Shown: positions 51,087 to 60,074, numbered from the stretch's first letter. The stretch: 64,000 nucleotides of DNA from Streptomyces gelaticus (GCF_014649535.1 NZ_BMTF01000001.1:241872-305871), one strand, 5' to 3'. Program-made: numbers and translations. The notes: generated by a model not told the origin, from the letters alone.

Positions 51087-52023
51087 CGGCTTCGGCAGCT
51101 CTGCCGCGTACGAGAACAACGCAAGCTCCGAAGGTTTCGGGAGTTACGGAAGCAACGAAAGCAACGGAAGCCTCGGCCCGTTGGAGGGCTTCGGAGGTCC
51201 GGAGGGCTACGGGGGCGCGCAGAACTACGGAAACGCGCAGGAGTGCGGAGCCGTGCGGAACCACAGCTACGGGGAAAACCCGGGCTACGGCTACGGTGGC
51301 GCGCAGGGCTACGGAGATGCTCCGGGTTTTGAATCCGGGCAGGGTTTCGAAACCGGGGCGCGCTACGAGTCCGTACCCGTCCATGGCGACCCCGCCGACG
51401 CCCCGGATGTCTCCGGAGCCGCAGGTCCCGTCGGCTCCGAGGGCTTTCCCGTCGCGCTCAAGGTGCTGGTGGCGGGCGGCTTCGGTGTCGGTAAGACGAC
51501 GTTCGTCGGGGCGGTCAGCGAAATCGCACCGCTGAGCACGGAGGAACTGCTGACCCAGGTCAGCGCCGCGACCGACAGCCTCGACGGCATCGAGTCCAAG
51601 ACCGCCACCACCGTGGCGATGGACTTCGGCCGCATCACGCTCGACGAGCAGCACGTTCTCTATCTGTTCGGAACCCCGGGCCAGGAACGCTTCTGGTTCA
51701 TGTGGGACGAACTCTCCCAGGGCGCGCTGGGAGCGGTCGTGATCGCGGACACCCGTCGGCTCGCCGAGTGCTTCGCCGCCGTCGACTTCTTCGAGCGGCG
51801 CGGCATCGGGTTCATCATCGCGGTCAATGAGTTCGACGGCGCTTACCGCTACGCGCCCGAGGAGATCCGGGCCGCACTCGACCTGGGACCGGACGTCCCG
51901 GTGGTGCTCTGCGATGCCCGGATCGCCAGCTCGGGCACCGGGGCACTGGTCACGCTGGTCCAGCACCTGATCAACGCCACCTCGGCCCCGTCCCCGCTGA
52001 CCGGCTTCGGAGCCCACCCGTGA
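51064..52023 (+). CDS. cvnD: Ras-like GTPase CvnD with a long low-complexity N-terminal tail
   Basis: A 319-residue protein, far longer than the usual 190-200 of CvnD. Residues about 130-319 are the GTPase: P-loop VLVAGGFGVGKTTFVGAVSE (Lys144), switch II LYLFGTPGQERFWFMWDELS, and VNEFDG as the G4-like motif. Residues 1-128 are Gly, Ser, Tyr, Asn, Glu and Phe-rich (SDGFGSSAAYENNASSEGFG, GYGGAQNYGNAQ, GYGYGGAQGYGDAPGFESGQ), with repeated FG and YG dipeptides. The ATG at 51064 is inside cvnC; it is followed by the GAF gene (GTGA overlap). The tail looks intrinsically disordered. Confidence 0.9.
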   Translation: MAYDDSSDGFGSSAAYENNASSEGFGSYGSNESNGSLGPLEGFGGPEGYGGAQNYGNAQECGAVRNHSYGENPGYGYGGAQGYGDAPGFESGQGFETGARYESVPVHGDPADAPDVSGAAGPVGSEGFPVALKVLVAGGFGVGKTTFVGAVSEIAPLSTEELLTQVSAATDSLDGIESKTATTVAMDFGRITLDEQHVLYLFGTPGQERFWFMWDELSQGALGAVVIADTRRLAECFAAVDFFERRGIGFIIAVNEFDGAYRYAPEEIRAALDLGPDVPVVLCDARIASSGTGALVTLVQHLINATSAPSPLTGFGAHP

Positions 52024-52607
52024 CCCGGAACGCCATCGGTCGCATGCTGCTCACACCCGAAGACCGCGATGCCATGTTCCGTACCCAGCGACTGAGGACG
52101 CTCGGGCTCGGGGAACGCCCCGACGCTTCGTTCGACAACTTCGACGCCTTCGCCGACCGGGTGGCCGAGGTGACCGAAGTGCCCTTCTCGATGGTCAACT
52201 TCATCGACGGCAACCGGCAGTTCTTCGCCGGGCTCCACACCCCGGCCGGCACGCACAAGGGCTCCGACCTGGGCGTCACGGCCGCGGGCAGCAGCCGCAG
52301 CGGCCGGTACGTCGCGCTCGACCGCGGCTACTGCCCGCATGTCGTCGTCCGGCGCAAGGCGCTCGTGCTGGAGGACGTCTGCGACTACCCGCGGTTCGCG
52401 GGCAATCCGGTGGTCGACGACATAGGCATCCGCTCCTATCTCGGCGCGCCCCTCATCGACCGCACGGGCATTGTCCTGGGTGCGGTCTGCGCCGTCGACA
52501 CCGAGCCCCGCCCGTGGGGCAGGGCGGGGCTCGACACGATCAAGTCCCTGGCCCTGGAGCTCATCGGGCACATCGACCAACGGGAGGCGAACAGCGTCGG
52601 AATCTGA
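52020..52607 (+). CDS. GAF-domain protein of the conservon operon
   Basis: A 195-residue protein with one GAF domain: FADRVAEVTEVPFSMVNFID, RQFFAGLHTPAGTHKGSDLG, LDRGYCPHVVVRRKALVLED and IRSYLGAPLIDRTGIVLGAV. A Cys-Pro-His motif (YCPHVVV) could bind a ligand or heme, but this is only a suggestion. It overlaps cvnD by 4 bp, so it likely feeds a sensed signal into the CvnA-D complex. Some conservons carry a P450 (CvnE) here instead. It converges with the DUF2264 gene. Confidence 0.85.
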   Translation: MTRNAIGRMLLTPEDRDAMFRTQRLRTLGLGERPDASFDNFDAFADRVAEVTEVPFSMVNFIDGNRQFFAGLHTPAGTHKGSDLGVTAAGSSRSGRYVALDRGYCPHVVVRRKALVLEDVCDYPRFAGNPVVDDIGIRSYLGAPLIDRTGIVLGAVCAVDTEPRPWGRAGLDTIKSLALELIGHIDQREANSVGI

Positions 52608-52701
52608 CCGGCCGACGACCGCTCGGGCGGCGCCCCGGCCCACGACCGCGATCCGAATCCCGCCGCGACCGTGCTTCGGACACACCGGACTCCGGACGCG
52701 A

Positions 52702-54612
52702 TCAGACTTCGACTGTCGTACCGTCCAGGAAGGTCAGCATCACCGAGTCCACACCTGCCCGTACCCGCACCGCGTCGCGCAACGCCTCCGGATACAGGGT
52801 GTCCCGGGAGAGGGCGACCAGCGAGACATGGACGCTCCGTCCGCCCGGGTGCGGCCCGCTGCGGAGATACGGAATCGCCGAGTGCGGCCCGTACGCGTTG
52901 GACTGGACATCACGCGCCACAGCGGCCCCTTCCTTACCGCCGTCCCAGCCGTGCAGCGCGATCAGGGCGCTGCTCAGACCGTCGGCCGTGCGCGCGAGTG
53001 CCCAGTCGGGGCCCGCCAGGGCGAACGGGCTCTGGACATGGGAGACCGCGTGACCGCCCTCCCGCACCACCGCGCCCTCCGGCGCCTCGACCCGGTGCAC
53101 CCGGATCTCCCACGGACCGTGCAGCACACTCGTCGTCTCGATCCGGTACGGATGGTCGTCACCGGGCAGCCGGGCCGCGTACCAGGACGCCGCGACACGG
53201 TCCTCGCAGCGCAGTGGATGGATCCGGCGGCGCAGTGAAGGGGTGCCGTCGGCCGTGACCAGAGCCAGATGGCCGTCGATGGAGCGTGCCACGGCGTGCG
53301 GGGCGGCCTCGGGTGCCGTCGCCGTCGAGTACGCGAGCCTGGCGTAGTGCGGATCGTCGGTGCCCTCGGACGGGTCGGCCGACTCGTCGTACGGGGGATT
53401 GTGGTCGCTGCCGTGATTGATCAGCCGGACGATGCCGTCGTCACGGGTGCCGTGCAGCAGCCAGCCGGTGGCGGGCAGCGCGGTGTACCGGTCGGACTCC
53501 TCGATGGGCAGCGGCAGTTCGCGCTCCGTCCACACGGGATGGCCGGCCGGCAGCAGCAGCCCGAGGAAACCCTTGCTCGCCCAGTACGGCGAGGCGGGAC
53601 CGGAGTACGGCTGGGTGCTCGGCAGGAACGTCTCGTACCAGCCCAGCGTCAGCAGCCCCCGCTCGTCCGGTACACCGCGCTCCGCGAAGTGCCGCATCGT
53701 GCCCGAGGCGAGCCGGCGGGTGAGCCCCGGCGCCAGGGGGGTGCAGTCGGCCAGCGCCCCCATCCACACCGGCGCCAGGGCGGCGAACCGGTAGGTCAGC
53801 GAACGGCCCTGGTGGACCGGCGCGCCGTCGGAGCCGAAGAAGTGCGGATAGTCCTCCAGGAACCGGCTCAGCCGCTGCCGGTAGACCTCGGTCCTGCCCC
53901 CGTCGTCGGCGCCCGCGATCCGCGACCACAGCAGCGGGTACAGATGCATGGCCCAGCCGATGTAGTAGTCGAAGTTCCGGCCGTCCCCGTCGGTGTACCA
54001 GCCGTCACCGACGTACCAGTCCTCGATCCGGTCCAGGTTCGACTCGATGTCCGAGCGGCTGTACGGCGCCCCGACCGAGGCGAGGAACTGCTCGGAAACC
54101 ACCTGGAAGAGCCGCCAGTTGTTGTCCCAGGTGCGTCCGCCGACGAACCCGGAGAACCAGTCGACGACCCGCTCCTGCACCCGGGCGTCCAGTCGGTCCC
54201 AGATCCACGGCCGGGTCTCGTGCAGCGCCACCGCGACCGAGGCCGCCTCCACCATCTGCTGCGAACAGTCCGTCAGCTTCGGCCAGGCCTCGCCGCTACT
54301 GGCGTCCGTGCCGGCGGCCAGTCCCGCCGCGTACCGCTCGATCAGCGCGGGGTCGGCCGCCCCGCCCGCGCCCGCGATCCGGCAGGCGGCGAGCAGGAAC
54401 GACCGGGCGAACCCTTCGAGACCGTCCGAGACGACCCCCGACCAGCTGCTGCGGCCGGGCAGCCGGTACTGGGCGAAGCCGGGGGTCGCGTACGGCACCA
54501 GCGCATCCAGCATCCGGTCGGCCGTCGCCTCCCAGTGGGCCCGGGTCCAGCCGGTTCGTGACGACAGGAGCCGGTCGGGCGGCGGCAGGTGCAGATGCGG
54601 TGCGACGGACAT
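52702..54612 (-). CDS. DUF2264 protein (heparinase/alginate-lyase-like helical barrel)
   Basis: A 636-residue protein of the DUF2264 type. An N-terminal (alpha/alpha) barrel region reads LVPYATPGFAQYRLPGRSSW, WVFGG-like GFVGGRTWDNNWRLFQVVSE, DWYVGDGWYTDGDGRNFDYY and NFDYYIGWAMHLYPLLWSRI, followed by a beta-rich C-terminal part. No signal peptide. Proteins of this family are found in polysaccharide-utilisation loci beside lyases. The ATG at 54612 follows GAGGAG; the longer frame crosses the PL8 relic. It probably acts on uronic-acid or GAG-like oligosaccharides, inferred from context. Confidence 0.85.
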   Translation of the reverse strand: MSVAPHLHLPPPDRLLSSRTGWTRAHWEATADRMLDALVPYATPGFAQYRLPGRSSWSGVVSDGLEGFARSFLLAACRIAGAGGAADPALIERYAAGLAAGTDASSGEAWPKLTDCSQQMVEAASVAVALHETRPWIWDRLDARVQERVVDWFSGFVGGRTWDNNWRLFQVVSEQFLASVGAPYSRSDIESNLDRIEDWYVGDGWYTDGDGRNFDYYIGWAMHLYPLLWSRIAGADDGGRTEVYRQRLSRFLEDYPHFFGSDGAPVHQGRSLTYRFAALAPVWMGALADCTPLAPGLTRRLASGTMRHFAERGVPDERGLLTLGWYETFLPSTQPYSGPASPYWASKGFLGLLLPAGHPVWTERELPLPIEESDRYTALPATGWLLHGTRDDGIVRLINHGSDHNPPYDESADPSEGTDDPHYARLAYSTATAPEAAPHAVARSIDGHLALVTADGTPSLRRRIHPLRCEDRVAASWYAARLPGDDHPYRIETTSVLHGPWEIRVHRVEAPEGAVVREGGHAVSHVQSPFALAGPDWALARTADGLSSALIALHGWDGGKEGAAVARDVQSNAYGPHSAIPYLRSGPHPGGRSVHVSLVALSRDTLYPEALRDAVRVRAGVDSVMLTFLDGTTVEV

Positions 54613-54755
54613 GGTGGTGGTGCTCCTCGGGTGGTGCGGTGGGTTACCGGTTGAGTTCGGCTCGGTGGGTGTGGCCGCGCGAGCCGCCGACGGCGACGGT
54701 GAGTACGGGCCTGCGGCCCGGAACGAGACGGGAGCCGGTACGGATCGACGGTCGG

Positions 54756-55000
54756 TCAGAAGCCGTCGTTGACCTGCCCCAGGTCGTCGCCTCGGTGTCG
54801 GCCGTGTCGAACCCGCCACCGGTGAGCAGGGATTCGGCCCGCTGGAGCAGGGTGTCGAAGCCGGCGGTGGCCGTGGCCGGGGCGGAGGTGACCGCGGCGG
54901 GTGAGGCGTGCGCCGCGCCTGCCGGGGTCAGGAGTGCGGTCGCGGCCGTGACGGCGGTGGCGCTGCTCGCCGAGAGGAACGTTCGTCTGCTGAGGATCAC
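54756..55000 (-). pseudogene. Relic of a secreted polysaccharide lyase family 8 enzyme
   Basis: GTG at 55000, preceded by AAGGGAG, starts a Tat-type signal (ILSRRTFLSASSATAVTAAT, then AGAAHASP) followed by the first PL8 residues FDTLLQRAESLLTGGGFDTA. The frame then jumps: a C-terminal DLGQVNDGF and stop are read at 54756 in another frame. A working PL8 lyase has about 750-800 residues; more than 85% is deleted. The main frame runs on with nonsense to 54644. It once would have cut hyaluronate- or xanthan-like polymers outside the cell. Confidence 0.65.
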
Positions 55001-55023
55001 GCCGAACTCCCTTGTCACCGTGG

Positions 55024-56424
55024 TCAGTCGGCCAGTGTGGCCGGGTCGACGGGCGGCTTCGGCAGGTTCAGCGCGGCCAGCTCGGCCCGGCCCGTGGCGT
55101 CGATCGGGAAGGCCCAGGTGTTCACGAAGAAGTCCGTGAGGTCGTAGCCCGCGACCCGGCTGGAGCAGGTGGCGAGGGCCCGGTAGCGCTTGTCGGTCTC
55201 GGTGTAGTCGGACTGCGGGTTCTCCTCGCGGACCAGCTTGTGCAGCCGGGGCCAGAAGTCGTCGCCGAACGCCAGCTCCAGCTGGCGCAGCGGAACGAGC
55301 TTCTCGTACGCGCCGAAGGACTTCTCGTAGGTCAGCCCGGCGGTGCCGAACTTCTGCCGCGCCGACTGGAAGTAGGTGAGCCCTGTCTTCGGGTCGACGG
55401 TGAGGAGGTTGGACGGCTGCTTCAGGGTGCGCTGCGTGGCCAGCGAGTAGATGTTGACCGTGACCTCGGTCAGGCCGCCGGGCTTGTAGGCGAACTGCTG
55501 GTGGAGATGGCCCAGTTCGTGGTACAGCCCCCAGCCCCGGGTCCGCAGCCCCTCCACGGTCGTGGCCCGGTCGAGATAGGCGCGCGGGAAGCCGTTGTAG
55601 CCGTGGGTGGCGTAGGCACCGACGCCGCTGGGCACCTTGCTGACCTCGGTGAAGTGGTACGGCCCGGCCTTGCGCCGGTGCACCGGCTTCGAACCGTCGA
55701 GACCGCTGATCCGGGCATGGGAGTCGGTGATCGTCTCGACCAGGTCGAGCAGCGCGGCGTGGTCCTCGTCGCGGTACAGCAGCGCACCCTCGCGAGTGAG
55801 CGTCATGGTCGTGTGCGGTGCGTGCAGTTCGACGTACGGCGAGGTGGTGAGCGTGTCCAGCTGCCGCTGGTAGTCGGCCTCCGACGTGCGGCCCAGGGTG
55901 AAGACCGGCATGGGTACGGCGCCGGAACGCAGCAGCACACCGGCCCGCTCGCCGCGGCCCGTCAGGGTGAGGTAGACCGGGCCGCCGTGCGGGTCCGTGA
56001 CGGTGTTCGCCCCCGCGGTCAGCGGATAGCTGCGCGGCTCGGTCATCTCGCCGTAGTAGTCCCAGGTGCCGATCCACAGGGTGGGCAGCAGGCCGTCGTA
56101 CGGCTGGACGGTGAGGGAGAGCGGGGTGCCGGCCGGAACATACAGGCCGGTGGCCTGGAACTCCGAACCGCGCAGGGCCTGTCCGAGCCGCAGCCGCTCG
56201 GCCTCGGCGGCGGGCCGGGCGGTCAGGGCCAGCTCGACCGGGCGGCCGGCCCGCAGCTCCGGACCGGTGGCGGCCGTGGTCGCCCGAGCCGTTCCGGTGG
56301 CGGCGCCGAGAGCGACGGCCGCTCCGGCACCGGCGGCCGCGGCGAGAACGGAACGCCGGCCGACGGGTGCGGAGACGGTGGAGGAAGTGGTGGCGGAGCC
56401 GGCGGGGTCTGTGGGCATACGCAT
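55024..56424 (-). CDS. Secreted M60 family (enhancin/mucinase-like) metallopeptidase
   Basis: A 466-residue exported protein. A Tat-like signal (GRRSVLAAAAGAGAAVALGA, then ATGTARATT) is followed by a beta-rich segment (residues about 70-170) and the M60 catalytic domain. The gluzincin site is GLYHELGHLHQQF (His302, Glu303, His306) with the third ligand Glu320 in GGLTEVTVNIYS; this fits HExxHx(8,28)E. M60 enzymes cut glycoproteins such as mucin. The ATG at 56424 follows CAGGGAG. Two PL8/DUF2264 neighbours and a LacI regulator suggest host- or plant-glycan use. Confidence 0.85.
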   Translation of the reverse strand: MRMPTDPAGSATTSSTVSAPVGRRSVLAAAAGAGAAVALGAATGTARATTAATGPELRAGRPVELALTARPAAEAERLRLGQALRGSEFQATGLYVPAGTPLSLTVQPYDGLLPTLWIGTWDYYGEMTEPRSYPLTAGANTVTDPHGGPVYLTLTGRGERAGVLLRSGAVPMPVFTLGRTSEADYQRQLDTLTTSPYVELHAPHTTMTLTREGALLYRDEDHAALLDLVETITDSHARISGLDGSKPVHRRKAGPYHFTEVSKVPSGVGAYATHGYNGFPRAYLDRATTVEGLRTRGWGLYHELGHLHQQFAYKPGGLTEVTVNIYSLATQRTLKQPSNLLTVDPKTGLTYFQSARQKFGTAGLTYEKSFGAYEKLVPLRQLELAFGDDFWPRLHKLVREENPQSDYTETDKRYRALATCSSRVAGYDLTDFFVNTWAFPIDATGRAELAALNLPKPPVDPATLAD

Positions 56425-56490
56425 GCGGAACTCCCTGCGGAAATGAGTGAGGGCGGAGGCGTGCGGAACGGTGCTGCTCGGCGCCAGCAT

Positions 56491-56507
56491 GTAAGCGGTT
56501 GCTATCC
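56491..56507 (-). promoter_or_regulatory. Candidate LacI-type operator ahead of the M60 gene
   Basis: The minus strand reads GGATAGCAACCGCTTAC. Its AACCGCTTAC core equals that at 58996-59005 upstream of the ABC importer. It sits between a possible -35 (TTGCCT) and overlaps the -10 (TACATG), about 67 bp before the M60 start, a position expected for repression by the adjacent LacI regulator. Confidence 0.55.
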
Positions 56508-56577
56508 AGAGGCAAGAGGGGGTACGAAGTTACTGTGATTTTCTATGGCCAACTATGGACGGGCGGGAAGTAACCGG

Positions 56578-57672
56578 TCACATCCGGGAGGAACGTCCGA
56601 GGCTCGGAGCGACGGAATCGCGTACCACGATGTGGGTACCGAGCCGCAGCGCGCCCGTGGTCGGCTCGCGCCAGTCGTCCTCGTCCCCGCTGTTCACGGC
56701 GAGCCGGACCGCCTGACGTCCCATCTCCTCCAGCGGAATATGGACGGTGGTCAGCCGCGGCCGCAGCTCCTGGGCCACCGGGACGTCGTCGTACCCCACC
56801 AGGGACACGTCCTTCGGCACCCGGACCCCGGCCTCCTCCAGCGCCTGGGCCGCGCCTGCCGCCACCATGTCGTTGGCCGCGAAGACGGCGGTGAAGTCCG
56901 GTCCGTCCCGCAGTACTTCGGCCATCTTCCGGTAGCCGAAGCTGCGGCTGAACGCGCCGGGCCGGACCAGGTCGGGATCCGGGTCGATGCCGCGCAGCCG
57001 CAGCGCCCGCTGGTACCCGGCCAGCCGGTCCCGGGTGGTGGAGAGCTTGGGCGGGCCGGCGAGGTGGAGGATCCGCTCGTGCCCCTGCATCAGCAGATGG
57101 TCGGTGATGGCGAAGGCGCCGCCCTCGTTGTCGTACTCGACCGCGACGGTCGGGGCCTGCTCGCCCAGCGGCGGCCTGCCGCACAGCACCAGCTTCGATC
57201 CGCCCGCGTCCAGCTCGCGCGCCCGGCGGGCCAGTTCGGTGGTGTAGCCCCGGTCCGCGATGGAGCCGCCGACCACGACCACCGCGTCCGCCCTGCGCTC
57301 GTGCATCAGATCGATGAAGGCCAGCTCCCGCTGCGGGTCGCCCTGGGTGCAGCAGACCAGGCAGAGCCTTCCGCCCAGGGCCGCTTCCCGTTCCACACCA
57401 CGCGCGATGTACGCGTAGAAGGGATCGACGACCTCGTTGACGATGATCCCGACGGTGCGGTTGGATACGCCGGCCAGTGCGCGGGCGTGGGCGTTGACGA
57501 CATAGCCCAGCTCGCGCATCGCGGACTCGACCCGCTCCCGGGTCGCCTCGGCGACCGGGTAGTTGCGGTTCAGTACACGGGAGACCGTGGCCGTGGAGAC
57601 GCCCGCGTGCCGCGCGACGTCGGTGACCGTCGCCCGCCGTTGTCCGTCCCCGGCTGTGCTCTGCCGGCGCAT
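56578..57672 (-). CDS. LacI-family transcriptional regulator
   Basis: A 364-residue regulator. The DNA-binding hinge is ATVTDVARHAGVSTATVSRV then LNRNYPVAEATRERVESAM (residues about 12-55), followed by a periplasmic-binding-like sensor (GIIVNEVVDPFYAYIARGVE, FAANDMVAAGAAQALEEAGV, SLVGYDDVPVAQELRPRLTT). It likely senses a sugar or glycan fragment and represses the ABC importer and M60 genes through the shared AACCGCTTAC element. It is in the same orientation as the M60 gene, upstream of it. No operator lies in its own short 5' gap of 62 bp. Confidence 0.92.
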   Translation of the reverse strand: MRRQSTAGDGQRRATVTDVARHAGVSTATVSRVLNRNYPVAEATRERVESAMRELGYVVNAHARALAGVSNRTVGIIVNEVVDPFYAYIARGVEREAALGGRLCLVCCTQGDPQRELAFIDLMHERRADAVVVVGGSIADRGYTTELARRARELDAGGSKLVLCGRPPLGEQAPTVAVEYDNEGGAFAITDHLLMQGHERILHLAGPPKLSTTRDRLAGYQRALRLRGIDPDPDLVRPGAFSRSFGYRKMAEVLRDGPDFTAVFAANDMVAAGAAQALEEAGVRVPKDVSLVGYDDVPVAQELRPRLTTVHIPLEEMGRQAVRLAVNSGDEDDWREPTTGALRLGTHIVVRDSVAPSLGRSSRM

Positions 57673-57734
57673 CCGGCTCACCCCCTGGTGGCTGTTGTGT
57701 GACGCCGAGCCTAGAGCCTGCGCCGGCAACGGAC

Positions 57735-58805
57735 TCACGCGATCCTCCCCAGGTCGGCCCGGTGCACCGGGTGGTCGAACGGCGTGCCCCGCGCGTACCG
57801 TGCCAGCTCCTCCACCGCGAGCGCCCCGAGCCGCCCGACCTCGTTGCCCTGGGCGCCCGCCAGGTGCGGGGTGAGGAAGACGTTCGGCAGGTCCCACAGG
57901 GGGTGGCCGTGCGGCAACGGCTCGGGCGACGTCACGTCGAGGACCGCGTCCAGCCGCCCGCTGACCAGGTGCCCGGTCAGCGCCTCGGTGTCCACCAGGC
58001 GGCCCCGCGCGGTGTTGACGAGCAGGGTGCCGGGGCGCATCAGGCCGATCCGCCGGGCGTCGATGATCCCGCGGGTCTCCGGGGTGTCGGGGGCGTGGAC
58101 GGTCACCACGTCGCTGGTCGCCACCAGGGTGTCGAGGTCGGTCGGGGTGACGCCGAGCAGTTCCGCCTCGGCCCGGTCGACGTACGGGTCGTAGAGCAGT
58201 ACCTCCGCGTCGAGGACCCGGAGGAGTTCGATGACCCGGCGGCCGATCCGGGAGGCCCCGACCACCCCGATGGTCAGCCCGTGCGTGCCGAGCCAGTGCT
58301 GCCGGTCGAGGTCGGCGCCGGTGCGGTGGGTGCGCCGGCTGCGGAAGAGTCCGGCCAGCGGGAACACCCGCTTGGCGCCCATGATGATCGCCGCCAGGGT
58401 GAACTCGGCGACGGGGACGGCGTTGGCGGCGGCGGCCGACGAGACGACGATCCCGCGATCGAACGCAACCGGGGACAGAAACGTTTTCACCGTGCCGGCC
58501 GCGTGGATCACGGCACGCAGCGCGGGCGTCCGGTCCAGCAGTGCGGCGTCGACGGGCGGGCAGCCCCAGCCGGTGAGCAGGACCTCGGCTCCACCCAGTG
58601 CCTCGGCGGCCTCCGGGGAGTCGAACTCGCTGATCACGAAAGGCGCGAGGAGATCGGCGGTCTCCTCCAGTCGGGCCCGTACCGGTGGTGGAAAGACGTC
58701 GTCCAGCAGTCCGGGGCTCATGACCAGGAGCGTGCGCGGCCGTCGCGGGGACGGTGCCGCGGCATCGCTACCGGAATGCGCCGATGCCTCTTCGGTGGTT
58801 CGCAC
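57735..58805 (-). CDS. NAD-dependent D-2-hydroxyacid dehydrogenase
   Basis: A 356-residue enzyme. The NAD-binding Rossmann motif is GLTIGVVGASRIGRRVIELL (about residue 180), followed by DVVTVHAPDTPETRGIIDA and NTARGRLVDTEALTGHLVSG. The catalytic Arg is in NTARGRLV and the His in TPHLAGAQGNE (about 325); the acidic Glu is LDVTSPEPLPHGHPL. It would reduce or oxidise 2-keto/2-hydroxy acids, possibly a uronate-derived compound. The GTG start at 58805 follows GGAGG. It is divergent from the ABC importer, with a 255-bp gap. Confidence 0.88.
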   Translation of the reverse strand: MRTTEEASAHSGSDAAAPSPRRPRTLLVMSPGLLDDVFPPPVRARLEETADLLAPFVISEFDSPEAAEALGGAEVLLTGWGCPPVDAALLDRTPALRAVIHAAGTVKTFLSPVAFDRGIVVSSAAAANAVPVAEFTLAAIIMGAKRVFPLAGLFRSRRTHRTGADLDRQHWLGTHGLTIGVVGASRIGRRVIELLRVLDAEVLLYDPYVDRAEAELLGVTPTDLDTLVATSDVVTVHAPDTPETRGIIDARRIGLMRPGTLLVNTARGRLVDTEALTGHLVSGRLDAVLDVTSPEPLPHGHPLWDLPNVFLTPHLAGAQGNEVGRLGALAVEELARYARGTPFDHPVHRADLGRIA

Positions 58806-58981
58806 CCTGCCTCCGGACAGTAATCGCGTTCTATGGGATGACCGGCACGCTAAGGAGCGTGATGGCCGACCGTCAAGCTCCAGACCGCTGCAACTGTCCA
58901 GTTCAGCTGGATATTTGCGGGTTCGATGCGTCGGATTCGACCGCTGGAGAATCGCGGCTCAATGACTTTTGCCCGGATCTC

Positions 58982-59011
58982 TTGACGCTTTGGTTAACCG
59001 CTTACTAACTT
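58982..59011 (+). promoter_or_regulatory. Promoter and LacI-type operator of the ABC importer operon
   Basis: TTGACG (58982-58987), an 18-bp spacer and TAACTT (59006-59011) form a plausible promoter for the ABC importer. The operator core GGTTAACCGCTTAC (58992-59005) fills the spacer and touches the -10. Its AACCGCTTAC is the same as that ahead of the M60 gene, so one repressor, likely the LacI regulator between them, may control both. Confidence 0.6.
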
Positions 59012-59060
59012 GCGGCCCCAGAAGGCCCACCACGCGCCACCCAGCCGAACAGGACGCACC

Positions 59061-60074
59061 ATGGCTGAAACAGCACCCCCGTTGCCGCGGGAAAAGCGGC
59101 GGAAGATGGCTGAAACACCCTCCCCGCCAGCCGCCGGGGCCGTTGTCGCACAGCACCGGCTGAGCCTCTGGCAGCGGATCAAGCGGGACCGGGTGATGCT
59201 GCTGCTCACCCTGCCCGGCCTGCTGTACTTCGTCGTCTTCCACTACGTACCGCTGCTCGGCTATGTCGTGGCGTTCCAGGACTACCAGCCGTACCTCGGC
59301 TACATGCACAGCGTCTGGGTGGGGTTCGCCAACTTCTCCGCTGCGTTCAGCGAGCCGGCCTTTTGGTCCGCGACCTTCAACACCCTGGAGATCGCCCTCG
59401 TCCAGCTGGTGTTCTTCTTCCCGGTCCCGATCGCCCTGGCCCTGCTGCTCAACAGCATCGCCAGCGACCGGATCAGGCGCTTCGTACAGAGCGTCGTCTA
59501 TCTGCCGCACTTCATCGGCTGGGTCATCATCGTCTCGATCTTCCAGCAGATCCTGGGCGGTGCCGGGCTCCTGCCCGATGTCCTCGGCGGTCTGGGGCTG
59601 CCGCGCTACGACATGATGAGCGACCCCGACGCCTTCCCCTGGCTGTTGACCCTTCAGGTCGCCTGGAAGGATGCCGGCTGGGGCACGATCATCATCCTCG
59701 CCGCGCTGTTGAACATCGACAAACAGCAGTACGAGGCCGCCGCCATCGACGGTGCGGGACCGCGCCGCCGCCTGTGGCACGTGACCCTGCCGGGCATCGC
59801 TCCCGTACTCGTCCTGCTGCTGATCCTCAACCTCGGGCAGATCCTCTCCGTCGGCTTCGAGCAGATCCTGCTCCAGCGCGACGCGGTCGGCCCGAACGCG
59901 GGTGAAGTCCTCGACACCTACGTCTACTACCACGGCATCAAGGACAACGACTGGGGCGTCGCCGCCGCCGTCGGACTCGTCAAGGCGGTCATCGGCACCG
60001 CACTCGTCCTGGGCGCGAACAAGTTCGCCCACCGGCTCGGCCACGAAGGGGTGTACCGCGGTGCTGACCGCTGA
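59061..60074 (+). CDS. ABC sugar importer permease 1 (LplB/MalF-like)
   Basis: A 337-residue permease with six transmembrane segments (for example LLLTLPGLLYFVVFHYVPLL, VPIALALLLNSIAS) and the EAA loop YEAAAIDGAGPRRRLWHVTL (about residue 230), which contacts an ATPase not encoded here. Family: carbohydrate permeases of the LplB/YtmP type, which take up complex oligosaccharides. The ATG at 59061 is used; a second ATG at 59106 repeats the first 12 bases (atggctgaaaca) and could be an alternative start. The next gene overlaps by 14 bp. Confidence 0.9.
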   Translation: MAETAPPLPREKRRKMAETPSPPAAGAVVAQHRLSLWQRIKRDRVMLLLTLPGLLYFVVFHYVPLLGYVVAFQDYQPYLGYMHSVWVGFANFSAAFSEPAFWSATFNTLEIALVQLVFFFPVPIALALLLNSIASDRIRRFVQSVVYLPHFIGWVIIVSIFQQILGGAGLLPDVLGGLGLPRYDMMSDPDAFPWLLTLQVAWKDAGWGTIIILAALLNIDKQQYEAAAIDGAGPRRRLWHVTLPGIAPVLVLLLILNLGQILSVGFEQILLQRDAVGPNAGEVLDTYVYYHGIKDNDWGVAAAVGLVKAVIGTALVLGANKFAHRLGHEGVYRGADR

